This document shows positions 1 to 6,174 of a DNA stretch of 7,541 nt, in pieces. The notes beneath the pieces were generated by a model that had not been told where the DNA came from, made no database searches, and worked only from the letters and a program-made list of their open reading frames with translations. The position numbers and the translations under genes were made by a program. This stretch comes from Bacillota bacterium (GTDB lineage: Bacteria > Bacillota > Bacilli > Alicyclobacillales > SLC66): assembly GCA_021820825.1 (NCBI GenBank), contig JAKADD010000114.1, forward strand, positions 1 to 7,541, read 5' to 3'. The stretch's first letter is position 1. Every line of letters begins with the position of its first letter.

Positions 1-203
1 AGCGTCTTCACGATCATGGCGCGAATGGTTTCGCGCAGCCAGTCCGCCATGGCGGGTCCGCGAACAGGAGCGACGTGCGCCGCCAGACTCATAACGGCCC
101 GCGCTTTTCCGGTCAGGCGTTTTGTCAATGTTACTGTGAATGGCTTCGGCGCAGCTTCGGCCGCCATCCACTCTTTGAGCACACTCTGTTCATAAGCATT
201 CAC
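1..203 (-). CDS. EcsC-like family protein, partial (5' end only)
   Basis: An open frame on the minus strand begins at GTG (203-201) and stays open for 67 codons to the window edge. It starts MNAYEQSVLKEW and continues through KPFTVTLTKRL to ADWLRETIRAMIVKT. The start is supported by a GAGGTG Shine-Dalgarno 5 nt upstream on that strand. The opening 'YEQ-LKEW', a following 'KP-----KR', and a helix ending in 'IxxMIVKT' resemble the N-terminus of EcsC-family proteins. Members of that family are bacterial, often membrane-associated and of unclear biochemical role; the namesake lies beside the EcsAB ABC transporter in Bacillus. The family call rests on remembered pattern similarity over a short stretch, so it is moderate. 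The gene is divergent from the HD gene, and the MITE-like element at 245-399 lies 41 bp upstream of its start. No clear -35/-10 pair is visible in between. Confidence 0.6.
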   Translation of the reverse strand, partial: MNAYEQSVLKEWMAAEAAPKPFTVTLTKRLTGKARAVMSLAAHVAPVRGPAMADWLRETIRAMIVKT

Positions 204-244
204 AGTCGCACCTCGTTTCGCAGGTCATCCTGCAACATCTATAT

Positions 245-399
245 GAGCCTGTTCAAAAAGGGGGCAGGTAAGATCCGCGCAGTGCAAGGAAGCGAGCCAA
301 GAATGCGGACCGAGCGTACGATTTGGGTACGTGAGGGAGCATTCTTGGCGCTGACGCCGCAATGCGCCGGGGAGTTCTGATCCCTTTTTGAACATCCTC
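245..399. mobile_element. MITE-like inverted-repeat element, about 155 bp
   Basis: The element has perfect 13-bp terminal inverted repeats, TGTTCAAAAAGGG at 250-262 and its reverse complement at 382-394. The pairing resumes with GAG (245-247) and CTC (397-399) outside a 2-nt mismatch. Inside, further nested pairs continue the palindrome. GCGCAGTGC (about 275-283) pairs with GCAATGCGC (about 359-367) with one mismatch. GCCAAGAATGC (296-306) pairs perfectly with GCATTCTTGGC (339-349), and CGTAC (315-319) with GTACG (327-331). The result is one long imperfect hairpin with no convincing coding content; the 101-codon frame crossing it (75-380) looks like a shadow. This architecture fits a non-autonomous miniature element or an interspersed palindromic repeat. 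No clear target-site duplication is seen: flanks are TATAT on the left and TACAT on the right. A structured regulatory RNA is an alternative. Confidence 0.6.
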
Positions 400-439
400 T
401 ACATAACAATACATTCGCGGCGCAGAGGCGACTTCCTGC

Positions 440-468
440 TTTACGCTGCTGACGATTATTGTTAGAGT
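440..468 (+). promoter_or_regulatory. Possible sigma-A promoter for the HD gene
   Basis: TTTACG (440-445) and TAGAGT (463-468) each match 4 of 6 bases of the -35 and -10 consensus and are separated by 17 bp. This would start transcription near 475, about 27 nt before the GTG at 502. It lies between the MITE-like element and the HD gene, where a promoter is expected. The match is only moderate and could be chance. Confidence 0.3.
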
Positions 469-501
469 GGACGTATTACCGATTTCAGAAGGGGTTCCTC
501 A

Positions 502-1842
502 GTGAAAAGCTTCCGCGACCCGGTGCACAATCTAATCGCCTTCGAAGACAGCGACCGTTTTGTGATCGATTTGATCAATACAGCCGAATTTCAGCGTTTG
601 CGCAGGATCAGGCAGCTGGGCCTTGGAAACATCGCCTATCCCGGAGCGGAACACTCGCGGTTTGTGCATTCGCTTGGCGTGGCGCATCTCATGCGGCGTG
701 TGCTGGACGCCTCGGCGCAGTGGCAGGGGAACATGAACAGCGGCGAGTTGCGGGCCGATGTCAGGTCCTATCGCAATGTTGCGATTGCCGCCGCCCTGCT
801 GCACGATATCGGGCATGGGCCCTTTTCCCACGCGCTGGAAGCGGTGACCTCGCAGCGCCACGAGTTGTGGACCACGGCGATCATCCGTTCTCCCGCGACG
901 GAGGTGCATCAGGTGCTGGAAGGGTATGAGTCGGGATTTTCGGAACAGGTGGCGCAGATCATCGAGAAGAGATTTGAACCGTCGCGGGCCGTTGTCAAGC
1001 TGTTGTCGAGCCAGCTGGATACGGACAGAATCGATTATCTTCTGCGCGACGCCCTGATGACGGGAGCGGGATACGGAACATTCGACGTGGAGTGGCTCAT
1101 TCACGTCATGCGGATCGGCGAGGTCGCGGGGGAACCGGAAGTTGGTCTTGATCTCGATAAAGGACAGAGTATCGCTGAAGACTACATTATGTGTCGTTAC
1201 TACATGTATCTGCATGTATATTTCCATAGAACGACGCGCGCGGCGGAAGTCATGATCGAGAAACTGCTGCAAAGAGCGCGGATGATCAGTGCGCAGGTGC
1301 CTGGATTCAGCGGCCTGAACGCTTTGCTCGACGGACGGCTTGACGAGGCCGATCACGCGCACGCAGCTGAATATCTGGAATTGGACGACGGCGTATTGTG
1401 GACGGCGATGCATCTGTGGTCGCACCATGCCGATGACGTGCTGCGGGACCTTGCCCAGCGGCTGCTGAACAGAAGAGTGTTTCACGGGGTGGACGTGAAA
1501 GACGAGTCACACCGCCGCCGTCTCATGGAGACTCTGGAACAGGAGGCGAGAGGCAGAGGCGTTCCGCCGGAATACTATGTTGCCCATGACACGGCTGCGA
1601 GCCACGCGTATCAGGACGCCTATGTCTCGCCTGGAGGACTGGCTGACGGGGACATGGAACCCTCCGTGAAAACGGGCGAAGGCAGACGCATTTCTGAACA
1701 GATTTACCTTTTTGATGATCATGGTCGAGCCCATGAACTGTCCGGGCAGTCTTTCATCGTGAAAGCTGTGCGGGATCGTAAAGTCACAATAGAACGCGTC
1801 TTATGTCCGGGGGACTGGTTGCGTGACGGAGCAAGCGAATGA
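502..1842 (+). CDS. HD-domain (deoxy)nucleoside triphosphate phosphohydrolase, YwfO/SAMHD1-like
   Basis: This 446-aa cytosolic protein belongs to the COG1078 HD superfamily, close to the usual size (Bacillus YwfO is about 430 aa). Family members hydrolyse dNTPs, or sometimes other nucleotides, to nucleoside and tripolyphosphate. All metal-site residues of the SAMHD1/dGTPase fold are visible. H56 lies in EHSRFVHSLG, H101-D102 in LLHDIGHGPFSH, and D175 in DTDRIDYLLRD. H105 and H110 match the catalytic histidines, and R176, Y179 and D183 match the SAMHD1 substrate-site positions. The N-terminal 'FRDPVHNLI' is also typical. The start is GTG 502, chosen because AGAAGGGG (487-494) sits 7 nt upstream. 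The 3' end overlaps the sigma-54 regulator by 20 bp, so the two are probably cotranscribed. The exact substrate cannot be told from sequence. Confidence 0.9.
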   Translation: MKSFRDPVHNLIAFEDSDRFVIDLINTAEFQRLRRIRQLGLGNIAYPGAEHSRFVHSLGVAHLMRRVLDASAQWQGNMNSGELRADVRSYRNVAIAAALLHDIGHGPFSHALEAVTSQRHELWTTAIIRSPATEVHQVLEGYESGFSEQVAQIIEKRFEPSRAVVKLLSSQLDTDRIDYLLRDALMTGAGYGTFDVEWLIHVMRIGEVAGEPEVGLDLDKGQSIAEDYIMCRYYMYLHVYFHRTTRAAEVMIEKLLQRARMISAQVPGFSGLNALLDGRLDEADHAHAAEYLELDDGVLWTAMHLWSHHADDVLRDLAQRLLNRRVFHGVDVKDESHRRRLMETLEQEARGRGVPPEYYVAHDTAASHAYQDAYVSPGGLADGDMEPSVKTGEGRRISEQIYLFDDHGRAHELSGQSFIVKAVRDRKVTIERVLCPGDWLRDGASE

Positions 1843-3316
1843 GCATGCCTGGCTGACGGCCGTCCTGTCAGGTGTGGATGTCGGCGTCCACGCTGTCGAC
1901 ACGCGCGGCGTGACAGTCTACTACAATCATAACGCGGGCCGGCTGGACGGACTGCAGCCTAGCGAGGTGACGGGGAGGCACCTGCTTGCCGTATTCCCAT
2001 CGCTGAGCGAGGAAACGAGTTCGCTGCTGCGCGTCCTGCGGTCAGAGGAAACAATTTCACATCGCCGTCAGTCCTATACAAACTATCGGGGCGATGAGGT
2101 GCATACGACCAACACCACCAGGCCGGTGTATGCGGGGGGGCGGTTGATCGGCGCGCTGGAGATCGCAGCGGACATGACGGAGATGAAACACCTGGCGGAA
2201 CGCGTGGTCGATCTCCAGGCGGCGCGGCTGCCATCGGCTGGGGTCAGGAATGTACGCGGCGGCAGCGGCGTGGTCTGGTCGCTGGCGGATCTTTTGACCG
2301 TGACTCCCGGAGTTTTGCGCGTGGTGGAGATGGCGAAAAAAGTGGCGGCGACATCGTCTCCGGTGCTCGTGTATGGAGAAACCGGCACCGGAAAAGAACT
2401 GCTTGTGCAGGGAATTCACGGCGCCAGCGCTCGCGCAGGCAACGCATTTATCGCCCAAAATTGTGCGGCGTTGCCGGGGGCGTTGCTGGAGGGCATTCTC
2501 TTTGGAACTGTGAAGGGCAGTTTTACTGGCGCAGAGAACAGGCAGGGTTTATTTGAACTGGCGCATGGCGGCACCCTGTTTCTCGATGAACTGAATTCCA
2601 TGCCGCCCGACTTGCAGACTAAGCTGCTGCGGGTTCTGGAAGATCAGCAGGTGCGCCGTCTGGGGGACAACAAGGCCATACCAGTGGACGTCCGCATTGT
2701 GGCCGCCATGAACAGCGACCCGGAGGAGGCCGTCAGAACCGGCCAATTGCGCGCGGATCTGTACTATCGGGTGAGAGTCGCTGCGCTGCGGCTGCCTCCG
2801 CTGGCCGATCGGCCAGCGGATATTCCAATGTTGATCGATCATTTTCTTGCGCTCTATAACGAGCGTTTCGGGAAATTCGTGCGCACCCTGACCGCAGACG
2901 CAATGGACGTTCTGTTACACGCGACCTGGCGCGGCAACGTCAGAGAGCTGAAACACGCCATCGAGGCGGCGATGATCGTGGTGGAAGATGAGTTGATCGA
3001 ACGTCAGCACTTGCCGGCGTATCTGCTGCGCGATCATCGTCCAGCGACTGTTCATCCCGTGGCTGAACAGTCGCCGACAGCTGCCGCTGGTGCGGTTGCT
3101 GATACGGTTGCTGATACGGTTGCTGGTGCGGTTGCTGATACGGTTGACAAAGACGGCGCCGCGACGCTGTCTTTGTCTGCGCGACTCGCACAAAGCGAAC
3201 GGCTCTGGATTCAGGAAGCGCTGTCGAAAAGCGGCGGACGCATCGCAAAGGCCGCAGCCAGCCTGGGAATTCCGAGACAGACACTGCAATCCAAGATGAA
3301 AAAATACGGATTGTGA
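1823..3316 (+). CDS. Sigma-54-dependent transcriptional activator, RocR-like (PAS-AAA+-HTH)
   Basis: This 497-aa bacterial enhancer-binding protein probably activates the lysine-degradation operon that starts at 3779. A PAS-like sensor covers about residues 8-125 ('LSGVDVGVHAVD', 'VYYN'). The AAA+ domain covers about 155-395. It has Walker A GETGTGKE (185-192), the sigma-54 contact loop in the form GSFTGA (232-237; GAFTGA is commonest), Walker B FLDE with D255-E256 followed by LNSM, and the RADLYYR arginine-finger region (R310, R316). The motifs 'AQNCAALP', 'FGTVKG' and 'DELNSM' are typical of the RocR/BkdR branch. A low-complexity linker carries a VADT repeat (425-440), followed by a Fis-type HTH at about 455-497 ending in QTLQSKMKKYGL. 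The start is GTG 1823, with GGGGGA (1809-1814) 8 nt upstream. It overlaps the HD gene by 20 bp, which suggests translational coupling. The PAS ligand is unknown; lysine or a pathway intermediate is an inference from the neighbours. Confidence 0.92.
   Translation: MTEQANEHAWLTAVLSGVDVGVHAVDTRGVTVYYNHNAGRLDGLQPSEVTGRHLLAVFPSLSEETSSLLRVLRSEETISHRRQSYTNYRGDEVHTTNTTRPVYAGGRLIGALEIAADMTEMKHLAERVVDLQAARLPSAGVRNVRGGSGVVWSLADLLTVTPGVLRVVEMAKKVAATSSPVLVYGETGTGKELLVQGIHGASARAGNAFIAQNCAALPGALLEGILFGTVKGSFTGAENRQGLFELAHGGTLFLDELNSMPPDLQTKLLRVLEDQQVRRLGDNKAIPVDVRIVAAMNSDPEEAVRTGQLRADLYYRVRVAALRLPPLADRPADIPMLIDHFLALYNERFGKFVRTLTADAMDVLLHATWRGNVRELKHAIEAAMIVVEDELIERQHLPAYLLRDHRPATVHPVAEQSPTAAAGAVADTVADTVAGAVADTVDKDGAATLSLSARLAQSERLWIQEALSKSGGRIAKAAASLGIPRQTLQSKMKKYGL
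3095..3142 (+). repeat. In-frame 12-bp tandem repeat in the regulator linker
   Basis: Four consecutive 12-bp units are seen: GTTGCTGATACG at 3095-3106, 3107-3118 and 3131-3142, with the variant GTTGCTGGTGCG at 3119-3130. A degenerate unit (GCCGCTGGTGCG) precedes them at 3083-3094. They encode VADT-VADT-VAGA-VADT in the flexible linker between the AAA+ and HTH domains. Because the unit is a multiple of 3, copy-number change would alter linker length without a frameshift. Confidence 0.9.
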
Positions 3317-3330
3317 CTGTGCTGTCGTGA

Positions 3331-3441
3331 ATGAAGGAACCGGCACGGGGCATGCTACTGCTTAACGATGGAAGAGAGGGTGTGGTTGCGTTGGAAAACG
3401 GAACAGAACACTTGACGAAGGATGGTTTGCCCACTTCATAA
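3331..3441 (+). CDS. Possible small ORF of 36 codons downstream of the regulator
   Basis: ATG 3331 opens a 36-codon frame ending at TAA (3439-3441), 14 nt after the stop of the sigma-54 regulator. The product would read MKEPARGMLLLNDGREGVV and end HLTKDGLPTS, a balanced composition without the arginine/cysteine excess of the shadow frames here. No good Shine-Dalgarno is visible in front of ATG 3331, although translation might be coupled to the upstream stop. A second in-frame ATG lies at 3352. I recognise no family. It may equally be untranslated 3' sequence or a decayed remnant of a gene. Confidence 0.22.
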   Translation: MKEPARGMLLLNDGREGVVALENGTEHLTKDGLPTS

Positions 3442-3466
3442 AAGAAGCTGGAGGGATGTGCTAAAG

Positions 3467-3482
3467 ACAACTCTTGAGTTGT
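3467..3482. promoter_or_regulatory. 16-bp palindrome, candidate activator-binding site
   Basis: ACAACTCTTGAGTTGT consists of perfect 7-bp arms around a TT centre. It lies about 200 bp upstream of the sigma-54 promoter at 3684-3700. That size and distance are typical of upstream activating sequences bound by dimers of sigma-54 enhancer-binding proteins, and the cognate regulator is encoded immediately upstream. Assignment to that regulator is inference; no second copy was found in the window. Confidence 0.4.
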
Positions 3483-3548
3483 TTCCGCGTCTGATTTGGC
3501 TTTTCAATATATGGATGTGGTATCCTGGCAGTCATCAATTCCATCGTT

Positions 3549-3572
3549 TCAGGGAACCCTCGGGTTCCCTGA
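3549..3572 (+). terminator. Hairpin, probable intrinsic terminator of the upstream transcript
   Basis: TCAGGGAACC pairs perfectly with GGTTCCCTGA across a CTCG tetraloop, giving a 10-bp stem, followed by TTTTG (3573-3577). The U-tract is short, so termination may be inefficient. Its position after the regulator (stop at 3316) and before the sigma-54 promoter fits a role in insulating the lysine operon from the HD-regulator transcript. The hairpin is symmetrical enough that it could also be a protein-binding palindrome. Confidence 0.5.
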
Positions 3573-3591
3573 TTTTGTGCTGGGCAACCTC

Positions 3592-3676
3592 GCTCCGCCG
3601 GGATCGTGTGCTGTTCCGCTGCTCAAACACGGCTCCGCCGAACTCGCCTCGGCACAGCACACGATCCCGGCGGAGC
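3592..3676. repeat. Large inverted repeat with 23-bp perfect arms
   Basis: The left arm (3592-3614, beginning GCTCCGCCGGGATCG) and right arm (3654-3676, ending CGATCCCGGCGGAGC) are perfect reverse complements over 23 bp and separated by 39 bp. Pairing continues inward (CCG 3616-3618 with CGG 3650-3652). It also continues outward through short bulges (CCT 3588-3590 with AGG 3677-3679; GGG 3582-3584 with CCC 3682-3684), reaching the edge of the sigma-54 -24 element. A further direct copy of GCTCCGCCG lies in the loop at 3632-3640. It could be a duplicated operator, a cruciform-forming site, or a small palindromic mobile repeat. Sequence alone does not decide. Confidence 0.85.
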
Positions 3677-3683
3677 AGGCACC

Positions 3684-3700
3684 CTGGCATGCATCTTGCT
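3684..3700 (+). promoter_or_regulatory. Sigma-54 (-24/-12) promoter of the lysine operon
   Basis: CTGGCATGCATCTTGCT matches the consensus YTGGCACG-N4-TTGCW. The invariant GG (3686-3687) and GC (3698-3699) are separated by exactly 10 bp, and the only departure is T for C in GGCACG. Transcription would start near 3711, leaving a leader of about 68 nt before kdd. The adjacent gene encodes a sigma-54 activator and the operon beginning downstream is catabolic, which makes the call strong. No good sigma-A promoter competes at this position. Confidence 0.85.
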
Positions 3701-3778
3701 TACTATGTGTCTGACTGACGCCATTACGGGGCGCCGCGCTAAAAAGAAGTGGCTCAGCAGTGAAAAGGGGTGTTGAAA

Positions 3779-4807
3779 GTGGGAGACCCATACGGAATCG
3801 GCAGAGTGATTGAACCAGTCGGGTCCATGCCGCAACCAGCGTGGAAAGTGGACAACAGCAGGCGTTGTGGAGACGATGAGATGCTGATCGACGTTGACAT
3901 CCTCAACATTGATGCGGCGAGTTTCACGCAGATAAAAGACGCGGCTGGAGGCAATCCGGACGCTGTGGCAGACCGGATACGGGAGATCGTGCGGACACGA
4001 GGGAAGCTCCACAACCCGGTCACTGGGTCCGGGGGTATGCTGATCGGAACCATCGCGCAGATGGGGCCGACTGTCTCCAGACACAATCTGGCTGTCGGCG
4101 ATCGCATCGCGACGCTGGTGTCGCTGAGTCTGACTCCGCTTGCGATCACTGCAATCAACCATATTGATCTCTCCAGCGGTCAGGTGCAGATTGTCGGTCA
4201 CGCCATTTTGTTTGACAGTGGAATTTGTGTCAGGATGCCATCCGATCTGCCTGACAGAGTGACGCTTGCGGTCTGTGACGTATGCGGCGCGCCGGCGCAG
4301 ACTGCGCGGATTGTAAAGGCAGGGCAGACCGTTGCGGTGCTCGGAGCGGGAGGCAAATCAGGCATGATGGTCCTAGCGCAGGCGCGCCGAAACCTCGGCG
4401 CAACAGGTCGGCTGATTGCGCTGGAATACGCCGAAAAATCGGCGGAAACGGTTCGTTCACTGGGGTATGCGGACGATGTGCTGGTGTGCGATGCGCAAAA
4501 TCCCGCACAAACGCTCCAGGTCTTCGAGCAGGCGCTTGGCGCGACGCTTGCCGATGTCGCCGTCAACTGTGTGAGCGTTGCTGGCACGGAACTTGCTTCA
4601 ATAATGATCACACGCGATCGAGGCCTGGTTTACTTTTTTAGCATGGCGACGAGTTTTACGACTGCGGCGCTAGGCGCTGAAGGCCTCGGCAAAGATGTCG
4701 ACATGATGATTGGAAACGGATACGCGAGCGGCCACGCGGATCTGGCGCTGGATTTGATCCGCACAGAGCCTGCGCTGTTTGCCGCCTTTGTGCACAAATG
4801 CGGGTGA
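3779..4807 (+). CDS. kdd: L-erythro-3,5-diaminohexanoate dehydrogenase
   Basis: The enzyme (EC 1.4.1.11) oxidatively deaminates L-erythro-3,5-diaminohexanoate to (S)-5-amino-3-oxohexanoate with NAD+, in the cytosol, in the lysine fermentation pathway. The N-terminus 'GDPYGIGRVIEP-G-MPQPA-K-DN' and the internal 'NPVTGSGGMLIG' are characteristic of Kdd as I recall it from Fusobacterium and Clostridium. A Rossmann nucleotide-binding motif, VAVLGAGGKSGMM, has its glycines at about residues 189-195. Start choice: GTG 3779 lies 8 nt after AAAAGGGG (3763-3770) and gives 342 aa. In-frame GTG 3770 and TTG 3773 are also possible; TTG 3773 aligns best with homolog N-termini but is too close to the Shine-Dalgarno. 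It is the first gene after the sigma-54 promoter. Its stop (4805-4807) lies 20 bp before kamA. The next gene being lysine 2,3-aminomutase strongly supports the identification. Confidence 0.9.
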   Translation: MGDPYGIGRVIEPVGSMPQPAWKVDNSRRCGDDEMLIDVDILNIDAASFTQIKDAAGGNPDAVADRIREIVRTRGKLHNPVTGSGGMLIGTIAQMGPTVSRHNLAVGDRIATLVSLSLTPLAITAINHIDLSSGQVQIVGHAILFDSGICVRMPSDLPDRVTLAVCDVCGAPAQTARIVKAGQTVAVLGAGGKSGMMVLAQARRNLGATGRLIALEYAEKSAETVRSLGYADDVLVCDAQNPAQTLQVFEQALGATLADVAVNCVSVAGTELASIMITRDRGLVYFFSMATSFTTAALGAEGLGKDVDMMIGNGYASGHADLALDLIRTEPALFAAFVHKCG

Positions 4808-4827
4808 TACGGAGAGGGGATGCGGAC

Positions 4828-6129
4828 ATGAGTCTGGCAGAGCACGATATCGTGTATGGCAAAAAACAGCGGCACTTTCGGGATATTCCGCTGTGGAAAG
4901 ACGTGACCGATGAGCAATGGAACGACTGGAAATGGCAGTTGACCCATACTGTTAATTCCGTCGCGGACCTGGCGCAGGTGATCAATCTGACGGAACAGGA
5001 GATCCGTGGCGTGGCGACCGCCGGCAAGGACTCTATACCACTGCGCATCACCCCCTATTATGCAATGATGATGGATCCGGACGATCCCGGTTGCCCGGTC
5101 AGACTTCAGGCGGTGCCCATTTCGAATGAGATGAACCGCTCACCCTGGGATATGGAAGATCCGCTTCATGAAGACGAGGATGCGCCCGCCCCCGGACTCA
5201 CACACCGCTATCCAGACCGCGTGCTGTTTTTGATCACCAATCAGTGTTCGATGTATTGCAGGCATTGCACGCGGCGGCGCTTCTCGGGCCAGGTTGGCCA
5301 CGCTGTGCCAAAACCGCAGCTTGACGCCGCCATCGACTATATCCGCAGGACTCCGGCGGTGCGGGATGTATTGCTGTCTGGAGGCGACGGGCTGCTGGTC
5401 AATGATCGCATTCTCGAATACATCCTCTCCAGCCTGCGGGCGATCCCCCATGTGGAGATCATCCGCATTGGAACCCGCGCGCCGGTTGTGTTTCCGCAAA
5501 GAATTACCGAGAATCTCTGCAATATTCTGAAGAAATACCATCCGGTATGGCTCAATACTCACTTCAATCATCCCGATGAAATTACGCCGGAAGCTAAACG
5601 CGCATGTGAAATGCTGGTGGACGCGGGCGTTCCCGTCGGCAACCAGAGCGTGCTACTGCGCGGAGTCAACGACTGTTCGCATGTGATGAAGAAACTGCTG
5701 CATGAGTTGGTCAAAATACGTGTTCGCCCTTATTATATTTATCAGTGCGATCTTTCCGAGGGGATTGAACATTTTCGCACCACAGTCTCAAAAGGCATCG
5801 AGATTATGGAGGAACTGCGCGGCCATACGTCCGGCTACGCGATTCCAACGTTTGTCGTGGATGCGCCGGGGGGCGGCGGAAAAATTCCGGTGATGCCCCA
5901 ATACCTGATTTCTCAGGGCCATGGCAAGGTGGTTCTGCGCAACTTCGAAGGCGTTATCTCCGTGTATCACGAACCAACGTATGAAGATCAAGGGTGCCCG
6001 CCGTCCTGCACGCACAACCACGAGGAAGAAGCGATCGGCGTGGCCAGACTGCTGCATAACCAGGCTGTCAGTCTGGAACCGCAGGGCCTCAAACGGGCGG
6101 TGAGCCACCATGTTCCCGCGTCTGAATAG
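4828..6129 (+). CDS. kamA: Lysine 2,3-aminomutase (radical SAM, PLP-dependent)
   Basis: This enzyme (EC 5.4.3.2) converts L-lysine to L-beta-lysine, the first step of the 3,5-diaminohexanoate route. The 433-aa protein aligns with the Clostridium subterminale enzyme (416 aa) at a constant offset of +15. The radical-SAM cluster CSMYCRHC uses C140, C144 and C147. The PLP lysine is K352 in PGGGGK. The substrate-binding aspartates are D308 (QCDLSEG) and D345 (VVDAPGG), and R149 is also conserved. The C-terminal zinc region keeps C283 and C390 but reads CPPSCTHNH instead of the clostridial CxCxxC. The start is ATG 4828, 8 nt after GGAGAGGGG (4811-4819). An in-frame ATG at 4798 would overlap kdd and lacks such a site. 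The paralogous EpmB-type enzyme is excluded by full length, the conserved lysine-carboxylate aspartates and the kdd context. Glutamate 2,3-aminomutase is less likely for the same reason. Confidence 0.96.
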   Translation: MSLAEHDIVYGKKQRHFRDIPLWKDVTDEQWNDWKWQLTHTVNSVADLAQVINLTEQEIRGVATAGKDSIPLRITPYYAMMMDPDDPGCPVRLQAVPISNEMNRSPWDMEDPLHEDEDAPAPGLTHRYPDRVLFLITNQCSMYCRHCTRRRFSGQVGHAVPKPQLDAAIDYIRRTPAVRDVLLSGGDGLLVNDRILEYILSSLRAIPHVEIIRIGTRAPVVFPQRITENLCNILKKYHPVWLNTHFNHPDEITPEAKRACEMLVDAGVPVGNQSVLLRGVNDCSHVMKKLLHELVKIRVRPYYIYQCDLSEGIEHFRTTVSKGIEIMEELRGHTSGYAIPTFVVDAPGGGGKIPVMPQYLISQGHGKVVLRNFEGVISVYHEPTYEDQGCPPSCTHNHEEEAIGVARLLHNQAVSLEPQGLKRAVSHHVPASE

Positions 6130-6174
6130 TGCGCTGTGACAAGGCGGGGCAACTCGGGTGTGGGGGGTGCCCTG

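Noticed and set aside
220..233. GCAGG-TCAT-CCTGC small inverted repeat upstream of the EcsC-like start
   Set aside because: Arms of only 5 bp; expected by chance in GC-rich sequence.
75..380. 101-codon plus-strand frame MRRQTHNG...
   Set aside because: It runs antisense through the EcsC-like gene and through the palindromic element, is rich in R/C/S, and has no Shine-Dalgarno site.
532..1485. 317-codon minus-strand frame opposite the HD gene
   Set aside because: It is the antisense shadow of a confidently identified gene; H/R/Q-rich composition and no recognisable motifs.
3412..3442. TTGACG ... CATAAA promoter-like pair
   Set aside because: The -35 is good but spacing to the best -10 is 19 bp, and no gene is placed to use it.
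3496..3526. Possible sigma-A promoter TTGGCT ... TGGTATCCT before the hairpin at 3549
   Set aside because: Spacing is 19 bp and the hexamers are weak. The terminator-like hairpin would follow within about 16 nt of the start. Not enough to call.
3422..3718. 98- and 72-codon plus-strand frames in the intergenic region
   Set aside because: They run through the terminator hairpin, the large inverted repeat and the sigma-54 promoter. Their sequence simply reads the palindromes, and no ribosome binding site precedes them.
3623..4201. 192-codon minus-strand frame covering the promoter and 5' kdd
   Set aside because: Shadow of kdd and the palindromic region; no family resemblance.
4798..4827. Upstream in-frame ATG for kamA
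   Set aside because: It lies inside the end of kdd with no Shine-Dalgarno, whereas ATG 4828 has GGAGAGGGG at ideal spacing.
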